A DNA stretch of 64,000 nucleotides from Candidatus Peregrinibacteria bacterium CG10_big_fil_rev_8_21_14_0_10_36_19 (GTDB taxonomy: Bacteria > Patescibacteriota > Gracilibacteria > UBA1369 > LOWO2-01-FULL-3): positions 227,481 through 291,480 of the forward strand of contig PFDP01000014.1 of NCBI GenBank assembly GCA_002772535.1, given 5' to 3'. The notes below the pieces were generated by a model. That model did no database searches. It was given only the letters and a program-made list of their open reading frames with translations, and was not told the origin of the DNA. The position numbers and the translations under genes are program-made. Shown piece by piece: positions 18,932 to 28,800 of the stretch. How positions within the stretch are numbered: the stretch's first letter is position 1; the number at the start of each line of letters is the position of its first letter.

Positions 18932-20695
18932 CTATTTTTTTGAAGTCATCTCAATTAACTGTAAAAGTAAACCTTGCAACTTCTCGGTATCCTTATTATT
19001 TTCCGCCACTTGTATTTGGCGTCTCAAATCACTTATCCTACTCTCCTTACTCTCCCTATCAATTAGGGCAATCAATTGAATAACTTCAGTCTCAAGTGTT
19101 ACAGAGTTAAAACCACCGTAACTATCTTCAGCGTATAAATAAAGTACATTAACACGCTTTTTTAGGTCTTCTGAAAACATCGAATCAAAATCCCATTTCT
19201 CAAGACTTCGCGATGAATTATACTGACCCTCTAAAGCTTTGTAAATAGATTTAAGATCATCACTAAAGTAATCCTCGTTTAATCTTTTAGATACAGTTCC
19301 AAATACAGAAAAATTATACAAACAAACCGCAATTAAAAGCTCCCTAGGCGTCATTTTAAAACCCACCTCAGACACCTGTGAGCCAGAACTTCTGGCAGGA
19401 TGATTTTCAGGTAATTTAAAATTACTCAATTCATCATACAAATAATCCTTATTTACACCCACTTTCACAGCCAGCTCACCCAAATAATAATCCTTATCAG
19501 CAGCAGACAAAGGCTTTAAAAGAGGCATCAATTCACTCAAAACCAACCTTCTGCCAGCAACATCGCTAATATCATTTTTTTCAATTAACTTTGTCATATA
19601 AAAACTGAGGAAATTTTCAGCCCCATTCATTATTTTCAAAAAATCTTCCTTACCATGCTCTTTAAAAAAATCAGCCGGATCCTTACCATCACTCAAAACC
19701 ATAGATTTCACCGAAATATCCTTTTCAGACATCAAAGAATATGCCCTTACCGTAGCCTCAAATCCAGCATTATCCATGTCAAAACAGGTCACAGCCCTTG
19801 TCGTCAATCTCGACAACAATCTAACATGGTCGGCCGTTAAAGCAGTTCCAGAAGTAGCCACCACATTTTTAACACCGTTTTGATAAGGTAAAATCACATC
19901 AAAATACCCCTCAACCAAAAGAACTCTACCATCATCTTTAATAGTAGATTTAGCATGAGAAAGTCCATACAAAACCTTACTCTTATTATAAACTAGATTT
20001 TCAGGAGAATTTAAATATTTAGGCATTTGATCCTGCTTCAAAGCTCTACCTCCAAAACCACAAATTTGCCCAAAATAATTAAAAATTGGAAAAATCAAAC
20101 GCATACGATATTTATCATAAATATCATCTGACGCTAAATTCTTTGCAGAAGCTAAACCAGACTTAATAATAACCTCTTTAGAAATTCCTTTTTTAAGCAA
20201 CAAAGGGTAAAGACCATCATAAACATCTGGCGCAAACCCTATTTTAAACTCATCAATAGTTGCGTCATTCACACCTCTTTTATACAAATACTCCAACACC
20301 TTCTTACCATCATTAGTTTTAAAAAGCTGCTCCTTAAAGTATTCCGCAGCCAAATCATGAGCCTTAAAATACTCATCTTTAACATCTTTAGATGCAAAAC
20401 CCTTACCAACACTCTCCTCTACCTTAATCCCACATGAATCAGCCAAAATCCTTAAAGCCTCAGAAAAACTCACCCCCTCAACCTCTTGCACAAATGTAAA
20501 AATGTCACCACCTTTTCCACAACCAAAACAATGACAAATCTGTTTCTCAGGACTAACAACAAAACTAGGACTCTTCTCTCCATGAAAAGGGCACAAACCT
20601 TTATAGTTTTGCCCGGCTTTTTTCAACTGAACATACTTAGAAACAACATCATAAATACCTAAACGCCCTTTAATATCCTCAACAACATCTGCCAT
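18932..20695 (-). CDS. dnaG: DNA primase
   Basis: Zinc motif CPFHGEKSPSFVVSPEKQICHCFGCGKGGDIFTF; TOPRIM region VEGYFDVILPYQNGVKNVVATSGTALT. Confidence 0.97.
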   Translation of the reverse strand: MADVVEDIKGRLGIYDVVSKYVQLKKAGQNYKGLCPFHGEKSPSFVVSPEKQICHCFGCGKGGDIFTFVQEVEGVSFSEALRILADSCGIKVEESVGKGFASKDVKDEYFKAHDLAAEYFKEQLFKTNDGKKVLEYLYKRGVNDATIDEFKIGFAPDVYDGLYPLLLKKGISKEVIIKSGLASAKNLASDDIYDKYRMRLIFPIFNYFGQICGFGGRALKQDQMPKYLNSPENLVYNKSKVLYGLSHAKSTIKDDGRVLLVEGYFDVILPYQNGVKNVVATSGTALTADHVRLLSRLTTRAVTCFDMDNAGFEATVRAYSLMSEKDISVKSMVLSDGKDPADFFKEHGKEDFLKIMNGAENFLSFYMTKLIEKNDISDVAGRRLVLSELMPLLKPLSAADKDYYLGELAVKVGVNKDYLYDELSNFKLPENHPARSSGSQVSEVGFKMTPRELLIAVCLYNFSVFGTVSKRLNEDYFSDDLKSIYKALEGQYNSSRSLEKWDFDSMFSEDLKKRVNVLYLYAEDSYGGFNSVTLETEVIQLIALIDRESKESRISDLRRQIQVAENNKDTEKLQGLLLQLIEMTSKK

Positions 20696-20719
20696 AATTT
20701 TTTTTAGTGGATCAAAATT

Positions 20720-21754
20720 CTAACGCCTTTTCGGCAATAAAATCAAGGCAGTTGCAAGAAGAATCATCAAAACAATTAAAGCCATAATCATAAAAAATTT
20801 CTGCTGCAAACTCACAAAACTCACAGCTGCAAAGCCAAATACAGCAGTTATAAACAGATAAAGAGAAACTACCTTTCTTTGAGAAATGCCAAGATCCATG
20901 AGCCTATGATGCAAATGCTTTAAATCTCCATGCCAAAACTTTTTCTTATCCACAAAAACTCTTCGCAAAACAACCCACACCATATCTAAAATTGGTAGCC
21001 CCAAAACCAAAAAAGCTGTAGCCACTTTCCCGCCAGAAAAAATAGCTAAAGTAGCGACTAAAAAACCAAGAAAGGTACTACCAGTATCCCCCATCAATAT
21101 TTTAGGTGAAGGAAAATCGAACATAAAAAAGGCCAAAGATATCGCAGCCAAAATAATAGCAATGGTAGCAACAGCAACCTGAGAAGAAGGATTCTCATGC
21201 AATGAGGAATTGATACTAAGAGCAAATATCGTTAAAGACGCCACAAAAGTAACACCACTAGTAAGACCACTAACACCATCAACAAAATTCATACTGTTCA
21301 AAATAGTCATCACCCAAAAAACAGTAAAAAGCCCACTTAAAACAAAAAATCCTTCAAAAATAAAACCAGTAAAATCCAAAACACCTAAAAAAGGAACTTT
21401 CACACTCAAAATTCCAATACCAAACAAAAACAAAACAACTCCAGCAACAAATTGAACAATCAGCCTTATCAAAGGAGAAATACGCCACATATCGTCCAAA
21501 AAACCAATAAACATCACCATACTAGCAGCCAAAAGCAAACCTAAAACATGAGTATTCATCGGCACAAAAACTAAAACAGAAATCAAAAAGGCAGTATAAA
21601 TAATAAGCCCTCCATAGTATGGAATCGCCTCACGCTTTAAACCATACAAATGAGGCCTATCCATCAAGCCAATCTTAGGAAAAAACTTCAAAGCAAATAG
21701 AACAAACACAAGAGTCAAGACAAATCCAAAGATGGCGGGAAAAACATAAATCAT
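20720..21754 (-). CDS. WecA/TagO-type undecaprenyl-phosphate sugar-1-phosphate transferase (MraY family)
   Basis: GFLDDMWRISP, NSMNFVDGVSGLTSG, LMGDTGSTFLGF, HGDLKHLHHRLMDLG; internal start MIYVFPAIF preferred. Confidence 0.9.
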   Translation of the reverse strand: MIYVFPAIFGFVLTLVFVLFALKFFPKIGLMDRPHLYGLKREAIPYYGGLIIYTAFLISVLVFVPMNTHVLGLLLAASMVMFIGFLDDMWRISPLIRLIVQFVAGVVLFLFGIGILSVKVPFLGVLDFTGFIFEGFFVLSGLFTVFWVMTILNSMNFVDGVSGLTSGVTFVASLTIFALSINSSLHENPSSQVAVATIAIILAAISLAFFMFDFPSPKILMGDTGSTFLGFLVATLAIFSGGKVATAFLVLGLPILDMVWVVLRRVFVDKKKFWHGDLKHLHHRLMDLGISQRKVVSLYLFITAVFGFAAVSFVSLQQKFFMIMALIVLMILLATALILLPKRR

Positions 21755-21807
21755 AAATAAATAGTTACATAAAGCAATTTTGGGTGCAAGAAAAAGAACA
21801 CACAAAA

Positions 21808-22659
21808 CTAATGTATAACTTTTTTGTACTTAACCCCCTCAGAAACCATTTCTAAAACACCAACCAAAACATCTTTATAAAAAGCCATAATAACACCATC
21901 ATGTTCAACTTTTTTATTCAAAATCCTCCCATCCCTCAACCCCGAATAATCTTCATCACTCAAATTAAGCCTATAAAAATTTGCAACTATAGATTCCAAG
22001 GGAATCAGTCCGCCCTCAGGATTCTTAGAAAAATCCTCAACACTCAAAGCATTTTCAACAGAAAAATCGCCAACCACAGTCCTTCTTAACTCCTGAACAT
22101 AAGCACCACACCCCAAAAGCGCACCAAGATCATGAACCAACGATCGAATATATGTACCGGCAGAACACTTCACCCTAAAGGTAACCAAAGGCCACTTAAA
22201 ACTAGTAACTTCAAATTTTTCCACGAACACAGCCCTAGCCTTCATTTCCACATCTTTCCCACTCCTAGCTAATTCATAAGCCGGCTTACCATTAATTTTT
22301 AAGGCAGAATATTTTGGAGGGACTTGAGATATTTCGCCCAAGAAAGACATCAACAAGGGCTCAACATCACCAATTGAACACTTTTTTTGATCATCAATCT
22401 TCGTCAAAGAACCTTCCGCATCATAAGTATCAGAAACAAAACCAAAATGCGCCACCACTTCATACTCCTTATCGCATCCTATTAAGAACTCTAAAAGTTT
22501 AGTGCCCTCACCAACCGCAACTAAAAGCAAACCAGTAGCTAAAGGATCCAAAGTACCACTATGCCCAACTTTCTTAACACCAGTAGCCTTTCTAACTTTA
22601 TAAACGACATCAAAGGAACTAATCCCCTTGGGCTTATCTATCAAAACAAAACCTTTCAT
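21808..22659 (-). CDS. truB: tRNA pseudouridine(55) synthase
   Basis: GFVLIDKPKGISSFDVVYKVRK, KVGHSGTLDPLATGLLLVAVGEGTKL, SAGTYIRSLVHDLGALLGCGAYVQELRRT. Confidence 0.96.
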   Translation of the reverse strand: MKGFVLIDKPKGISSFDVVYKVRKATGVKKVGHSGTLDPLATGLLLVAVGEGTKLLEFLIGCDKEYEVVAHFGFVSDTYDAEGSLTKIDDQKKCSIGDVEPLLMSFLGEISQVPPKYSALKINGKPAYELARSGKDVEMKARAVFVEKFEVTSFKWPLVTFRVKCSAGTYIRSLVHDLGALLGCGAYVQELRRTVVGDFSVENALSVEDFSKNPEGGLIPLESIVANFYRLNLSDEDYSGLRDGRILNKKVEHDGVIMAFYKDVLVGVLEMVSEGVKYKKVIH

Positions 22660-22660
22660 A

Positions 22661-23953
22661 TTATTTTTTTAATCCTAATAAATCCTCTACAACCTTTCTA
22701 TCATTCCAAGGCACTTTTTTACCTCTAACAATCATTATCTCCTCACAACCTTTGCCAGAAATAACTACCGCATCATCCTTTTTTGCTAAACTTAAAGCCA
22801 ATTTAATAGCCTCTCTTCTATCAGGTATTTTCCAAAAATTTTGCCCCTCAACCCTAGGTATCCCCTCAGACACCTGATCAATAATCGTAAGCTCATCCTC
22901 TACATATGGATCATCATTGGTAACTATTACATAGTCAGCATACTCATGAGCAACCGCACCCATTTTAGGACGCTTACCTTTGTCCCTACCACCACCAGTC
23001 GCACCAAACACAGAAAAAAGCCTCCCAGAGGTAAGCCCCCTATACATTTTTAAAAGATTTTCCATAGAATCAGGAGCATGAGCATAATCAACAATCACTT
23101 CAAAATCCTGCCCAGCTAAAACTCTCTCAAACCTACCGGAAACACTCCCTGCAAGTTCAAGCCCCTCTTTAATTTTTTCGACAGGAACACCTAAAGTTAA
23201 ACAAACAGAAGCCGTAGCCAAAGCATTATACACATTAAATTCTCCTGGCATTTTCAAATTAACCTCAACAGCATGATTAGGAATATGCAAAACAAAAGAA
23301 GACCCCATAGGCTTCATTTTAATCTCAGCAGCATACACAACAGCATCCCCCATTCCATAAGTTATCTTCCTATCTGCAGCAAATTGATCAAAATAACTAT
23401 AATATTTATCATCTGCATTCAAAACTGTAACCTTGGGAATACCAGGCTTCCTAAGACCTCTGGAAACTTTTTCAAAAAGTCCACCCTTAGCATTGATATA
23501 AGCATTAAAACTACCATGATACTCAATATGATCCTCCATTATATTTGTCAGAACAGCCACATCAAAATTAATACCAATAATTCTAGACTGAGTAACAGCA
23601 TGAGATGTAACTTCCAAAACAGCATATTTACACCCCTCTCTAACCATTCTTCGAAGTAACTTCTGCAACTTAAAAGGAGAAATTGTACTTTGTTTACTAG
23701 CATTAACCCATCTATCATTTCCAACTTGAAAATTAATAGTAGAAGCTAAACCAACCTTATTACCAGCGTTTTCCAAAACCCGCGCAATAAAATTAACAGT
23801 AGTGGTTTTACCATTGGTTCCGGTCACACCTATAACAATCAACTTTGAAGCCGGAAACCAAAAAACAACAGCAGCCAAAACAGCAACAAATTTATGATAA
23901 AAAAGTCTTATAGGGTGTCTATCGGGAATTAGTTTGCGTAAAAAATCCAACAT
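22661..23953 (-). CDS. murE: UDP-N-acetylmuramyl-tripeptide synthetase (MurE-type Mur ligase)
   Basis: VTGTNGKTTTVNFIARVLE, EVTSHAVTQSRI, DYAHAPDSMENLL, GATGGGRDKGKRPKMG. Confidence 0.92.
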   Translation of the reverse strand: MLDFLRKLIPDRHPIRLFYHKFVAVLAAVVFWFPASKLIVIGVTGTNGKTTTVNFIARVLENAGNKVGLASTINFQVGNDRWVNASKQSTISPFKLQKLLRRMVREGCKYAVLEVTSHAVTQSRIIGINFDVAVLTNIMEDHIEYHGSFNAYINAKGGLFEKVSRGLRKPGIPKVTVLNADDKYYSYFDQFAADRKITYGMGDAVVYAAEIKMKPMGSSFVLHIPNHAVEVNLKMPGEFNVYNALATASVCLTLGVPVEKIKEGLELAGSVSGRFERVLAGQDFEVIVDYAHAPDSMENLLKMYRGLTSGRLFSVFGATGGGRDKGKRPKMGAVAHEYADYVIVTNDDPYVEDELTIIDQVSEGIPRVEGQNFWKIPDRREAIKLALSLAKKDDAVVISGKGCEEIMIVRGKKVPWNDRKVVEDLLGLKK

Positions 23954-23971
23954 AGCGTTTATTATTTAGAG

Positions 23972-23983
23972 GCATTATAATGC
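23972..23983. promoter_or_regulatory. Palindromic -10 region shared by murE (-) and the ligase-like gene (+)
   Basis: GCATTATAATGC reads TATAAT on both strands; 7 nt to ATG at 23989 on +, 20 nt to the murE start on -. Confidence 0.55.
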
Positions 23984-23988
23984 AGACA

Positions 23989-25134
23989 ATGCAAAAACTA
24001 AACAGAACATTACTATTTATAAACCTCTTCGCAATACAAGCGTACTTAATTCGCTTTGAAATTTTCACCTACCCCACAAACCTACAAGAAATACTTATAT
24101 CTCTTAACTGCCTAACCTTTCTATCAACTCACAAAGGACTACCAAATCTCAAAAAATACTGGATTATATGGAGCCTTATTATTTTAAGCGGACTTTCAAT
24201 AGCAACTACAGACATCATCAACCAATTAGACTTATTTAGACATCTCAAATTTTTAGCATTTGGATCAGCTTTAACATACATATTCTGCGAAACATTGAAC
24301 AATAAAAATGAACAAGAAAAAGGAATTCAAATTGCTATATATGGCGCGCTAACTTTCGGCATTTTTTCAGCACTCTACAACCTTTTTGGCTTTAATGCCG
24401 CTTACGATCACAGACTACTCGGCCCACTAGATGCAGCAGTATACCTAGCATTTTATTTAGCACCATTTTTCATCTACTCAACAATATCAGCTTTTGAACA
24501 AAAAAATAGATCGCAAATAATTATAAGCACAATTCTTGGAGCACTACTAATAGCGACCTTATCAATGGGAGCGATTGCGGGAAGCTTCATATGTATAAGT
24601 CTTTACCTACTTAACCGCGCCAATAAAAAAACAAAAATTATACTATCAACAATTGCCACAATTATTTTTGTATCAATTTTTTATACAAAAATATTACCAA
24701 CAATTCAAACAGAATACTCAAGCCTAGACGAAAGAGGACAAATATGGCAAACCTCAGCTTACCTTTTAGAGAAACAAAAAAACCTCATAACAGGAGTTGG
24801 ACTTGGGCAATTCCAAGAAAACTACGCGCAAAGTGTAAAATCAGTACTAGGCAAAGAACCACTAGATTATTTTGTCCTACAGCCACACAATATTTTTCTT
24901 CTTTTCATATTCAACTACGGAATACTAGGATTATCCCTATTACTAACACTCATCGTCCTCAATATAAAATCAAAAAGCATATATAAATACATCGCATTCT
25001 ATTTTCTAATTCACGGTTTAATAGATACACCCATCTTCAAAAACGATATCCTTTTCCTATTTATACTTTTCAACACTCTCAGTTTAAACCCGAAACTAAA
25101 TCTCTCAAAACAGCTTCCGGATCAGAAGATTTAG
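23989..25134 (+). CDS. O-antigen ligase/polymerase-like membrane protein
   Basis: Multiple TM segments; SLDERGQIWQTSAYLLEKQKNLITGVGLGQFQENYAQ...QPHNIFLLFIFNYGILGLSLLL, typical of the Wzy_C/RfaL family. Confidence 0.8.
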   Translation: MQKLNRTLLFINLFAIQAYLIRFEIFTYPTNLQEILISLNCLTFLSTHKGLPNLKKYWIIWSLIILSGLSIATTDIINQLDLFRHLKFLAFGSALTYIFCETLNNKNEQEKGIQIAIYGALTFGIFSALYNLFGFNAAYDHRLLGPLDAAVYLAFYLAPFFIYSTISAFEQKNRSQIIISTILGALLIATLSMGAIAGSFICISLYLLNRANKKTKIILSTIATIIFVSIFYTKILPTIQTEYSSLDERGQIWQTSAYLLEKQKNLITGVGLGQFQENYAQSVKSVLGKEPLDYFVLQPHNIFLLFIFNYGILGLSLLLTLIVLNIKSKSIYKYIAFYFLIHGLIDTPIFKNDILFLFILFNTLSLNPKLNLSKQLPDQKI

Positions 25135-25738
25135 TAACACCCGAAGCTAAAAGCACACCACTGGCACCAAACTCAACTGCCAAACGAACATCCTCAGCAT
25201 CCTTTACACCAGCACCAACCAAAACTTTGTCATCACCAATATACTGAACAGCCCTCTTAATTATATCGGCTTCAGCCTTAGAAACAGATATATCACCCCC
25301 TATAAGCTCAGGAGGCTCTACAGCCAACAAATCTGGCCCATATGGCAAAATTTCTTTTGCTCTTTCTGGTGTATCAGCACACACAACAACAAACAATCCA
25401 GCCTCTTTAGCCAATCTAATACTCTCTTTCAACACATCATCACTCACAGGCTTTTCTGCATGATTCAACAAAGCACCGTATGCACCACACTTTTTAACCA
25501 AATCAGGAACAACAGACCCCGTACCGCTTCCATATTCTAAATTATCAACATGCTGTGCAAAAACAGGAATAGAAACCGCCTTGCACACAGCAGCTAAATC
25601 AATTGCATTTACAGCTATAGCAATATTTGCACCTGTCTCACTAGCAACTTTCTCATGAATCTTCGCCAAAGAAACAGCAGCCTCTCCAACGGCATTTTCG
25701 TAAACTTTAAAGTTAACTAATATAACTGGTAATTTCAT
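25079..25738 (-). CDS. tpiA: Triose-phosphate isomerase, short archaeal-type
   Basis: ILVNFKVYENAVG..., GAYGALLNHAEKPVS, LLAVEPPELIGGDISVSKA, GAGVKDAEDVRLAVEFGASGVLLASGV; about 219 aa, as in archaeal TIMs. Confidence 0.88.
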   Translation of the reverse strand: MKLPVILVNFKVYENAVGEAAVSLAKIHEKVASETGANIAIAVNAIDLAAVCKAVSIPVFAQHVDNLEYGSGTGSVVPDLVKKCGAYGALLNHAEKPVSDDVLKESIRLAKEAGLFVVVCADTPERAKEILPYGPDLLAVEPPELIGGDISVSKAEADIIKRAVQYIGDDKVLVGAGVKDAEDVRLAVEFGASGVLLASGVTKSSDPEAVLRDLVSGLN

Positions 25739-25773
25739 ATTAGAAATATACACGTTTTTTCCACCCAGACAAA

Positions 25774-25802
25774 TTGACTTTTATGCATAGACATGATATA
25801 AT
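25774..25802 (+). promoter_or_regulatory. Promoter of the giant-protein operon
   Basis: TTGACT - 17 bp - TATAAT, 32 nt upstream of ATG at 25835. Confidence 0.8.
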
Positions 25803-25834
25803 TCTAGGATTTTTTAAAAAAACAAACAGAAAAA

Positions 25835-28800
25835 ATGTTCAAAAAGATCTTTAAACAAAGTGAAAAAGAAAACAGACTAATATACCAAAATCCTGAAGAA
25901 GGAGCGAATTTAGCAAAGTCACAAAAGGCTGAAGAAACAATCGATAAAGACCACGACAAAGCAAGGGAAGAAGTGGAAAAAAAGGCCACTGAAGAACGCG
26001 CAGAACTTGCAAAAAAAGTCTCTGAATCAATTAAAGATCCAAACAAATATGCAATTTCAAGTCTTGAAAGAAGTATTGGAAACGACATCAAACTAAGAAA
26101 AAAAGACGAAAAAACTTACATACTAACAAGAGATAATCAAGATCTCCCATACGAAGTTGAATTTTCAAAACTAAAAACTGGCTTTTACTTAAGAAAAGTT
26201 GAAAATGGAACAGTAATTTTTCAAGAAAAAATACAAACTGGCCAAATAAAAAAATCTCAAATTTATAACGAAATTAAAGACACCATCTTAAAGATCGAAA
26301 AAGCCAAAGAAGAAGAAAAAAGAAAAGCAGCAGGTTTTGATATTGAAGAAAAATCTGAAAAAACACCAGTAACAGCAGACGCAATAGAGCCAATCAGCCC
26401 CCAAGAAACAGCCCAAACAACAAAAACAGAAAAACCAAGTGAGCCAAAATTAAATGAAAAAGCTCAAGCAGAATTTGATAAAGCTAAAAAAACGATCACA
26501 GATAAATTAGGAAAAGGAGTAACAATAGAAAATCAAATTCGTGAATTATCGAATTCAGAACATACAACTTTCTACATAACAAGAGATGGAGAAAACATTC
26601 CATTTGCAATTCAATTTAACAGAAGAAATTACGAAAAAATTAGAATTATTAAACTAACAAAAGAGGAAGGAAAACTAAAAATTAAAAAAGGAACCTCAGA
26701 AATGAGCGCACAATTAAGCGATAAATCAGAGATCTTTAAAGAAGTTAAAAAATATGTAGAACAAACTGGATCTGTAAAAGCAACGGCAGAAGAATTAGAA
26801 ATAAGAGCATTAGACATCGCAAAAAGAAAAGAACTTTTAGCAAAAATGCCAAACATCATCTTAGAAATGGCTCACAAAGTAGATCAAAATTTTGGCTACA
26901 GCGATCCAATTAAAATTGAAGAAGATGCAAATTTTCAAAAAATACAAATTTTCCATGCTGGCACATTTACAGGAATCACTGTTGAAATAGACAAAAAAAA
27001 TCCAACAGATGTAACATTTACATCACTAAGATCAGATCGTCCCCTATTTGCAAGATTCCAAGTAGAAAAAATCAATACAGACTCAATCACAAAATACGAA
27101 GAAAATGTATCAAATCATTTTAAATTAATTTTTGATTCTCTTTACCCAGGAGCTGAAAATGAACCATCATCAAATGGATTAAACACTCTTTCAGAAATGC
27201 TTCTTACAAAAGCAGATGAAAAAGAAAAAACACCTGCTAAAGAAGACGCAGCTTACGAATATCACAGCATAGATGCCGAATCAGGAAGCCCTGAAAGAAG
27301 AAAATTAAACATCGAATCTTTATACAAATTAAAACAAAAACACCTACAAGAATTCATCACAAAATTTGAAAATTTTGCCAACGCACAATCAAAAACAAAC
27401 AACGATAATAGAAAAATCACAATTTCAAAAGACACCTACAACGGAACAAGCAGACAAACAATCTCTATAGATGGAAAAGTAAGTCCATATTTCCTAGACA
27501 TTTACACAACATACGATGCAGCAGAATCTAAATTTGAAACTAAATTTAACATTTCAAAAAAAGAAGAAGCCTCAGAATTATATGATGCAGAAAATGGTCA
27601 AAATGAAAATTATTTAAAAGAACAATTTTCAAAAGTTTTAGATTCAGTAATAGATGAAAGACCAGTTGAAAATGAAACTGAAACAATCTCAGAACTAGAA
27701 TCAAAAGGAATTATTATAAATGGAACACCAGAAAATTTAACAAGACAAAATGTTAAAGATCTAAAAAATGCGTACAAAAAATTAGACGAAGCAATTAAAG
27801 AAAAAACAAATGTTGTTGATATAGAAAAAGAACTACAAAACACAAAGTACACACTAGAAAATATTCACCGTACAAATGAATCACTAAATAATATTTCACT
27901 AACATTTGGTGAATTAAAACTAAATTGGACACCTGAAACAGGATTTGGACCAAAAGAAGAAACAAGAGAAACTCTCAACAAAATTAAAAAAGCACAACTT
28001 CAAAATGAAGAACAAAAAAAGACATTTGATGCATTAAGTACAACAGCTGAGCGTACACAAAAAAGATTAGAACTTAAAGAAGACAAAAAACTTGGATATG
28101 TAATTAATTTTAGTGAAAAAACAAAAGAAGAATTTACACTTCACCAAAGCATCACAACACTTAACGAAGGTGTAATTAGAAATGAATGGAAAAATATTGA
28201 AAACCATAAAAGGGTTGAGATGTTACTTACAAATGAGCCATTCCTTTTAAATGAAAAAGAAATAGGACTCGTAATTTCAAAATTGATCAAAAACAAAAAA
28301 ACACTAAGTTTTTCAGACATCTTAAAAAACTTAAATTTCAAAAATTTCGATCACGACATTCTCCCAAGAGATATAGAAAAAGATCCAAAAAAATTCTTAG
28401 ATTTTTACAAAAGTTTATCTTACGAAAATAGACTACAAGCAAAACAGTTAACAGTTCTTACAGAAATAATCGAAGCCTCATTAAACTTACTTGAAGCTCT
28501 AGGAGAATTAAAATTCACAAACCATCCAGAATTTATCAAACAAAGAGAAGCCTCACTAAATCCAGAAGTAACAAGAGAAAATATTGCAATTGTTAGAGGT
28601 CTTGCGAAATTAACAGAAACTTCAGAACTTTCAGAAAGTGAAACAGATAAAAGTGGAAATTGGGAAAGATTTAAAACATGGTTAACAGGAGAACAAGAAG
28701 ACATCAACAATCTTACAATGGCGGACATGAATGGTAATACCGCTACATTCGATCGTGGTAATTTTAGAAGATATTACAGCCCTGCAGCCGCAGTAAAAAT

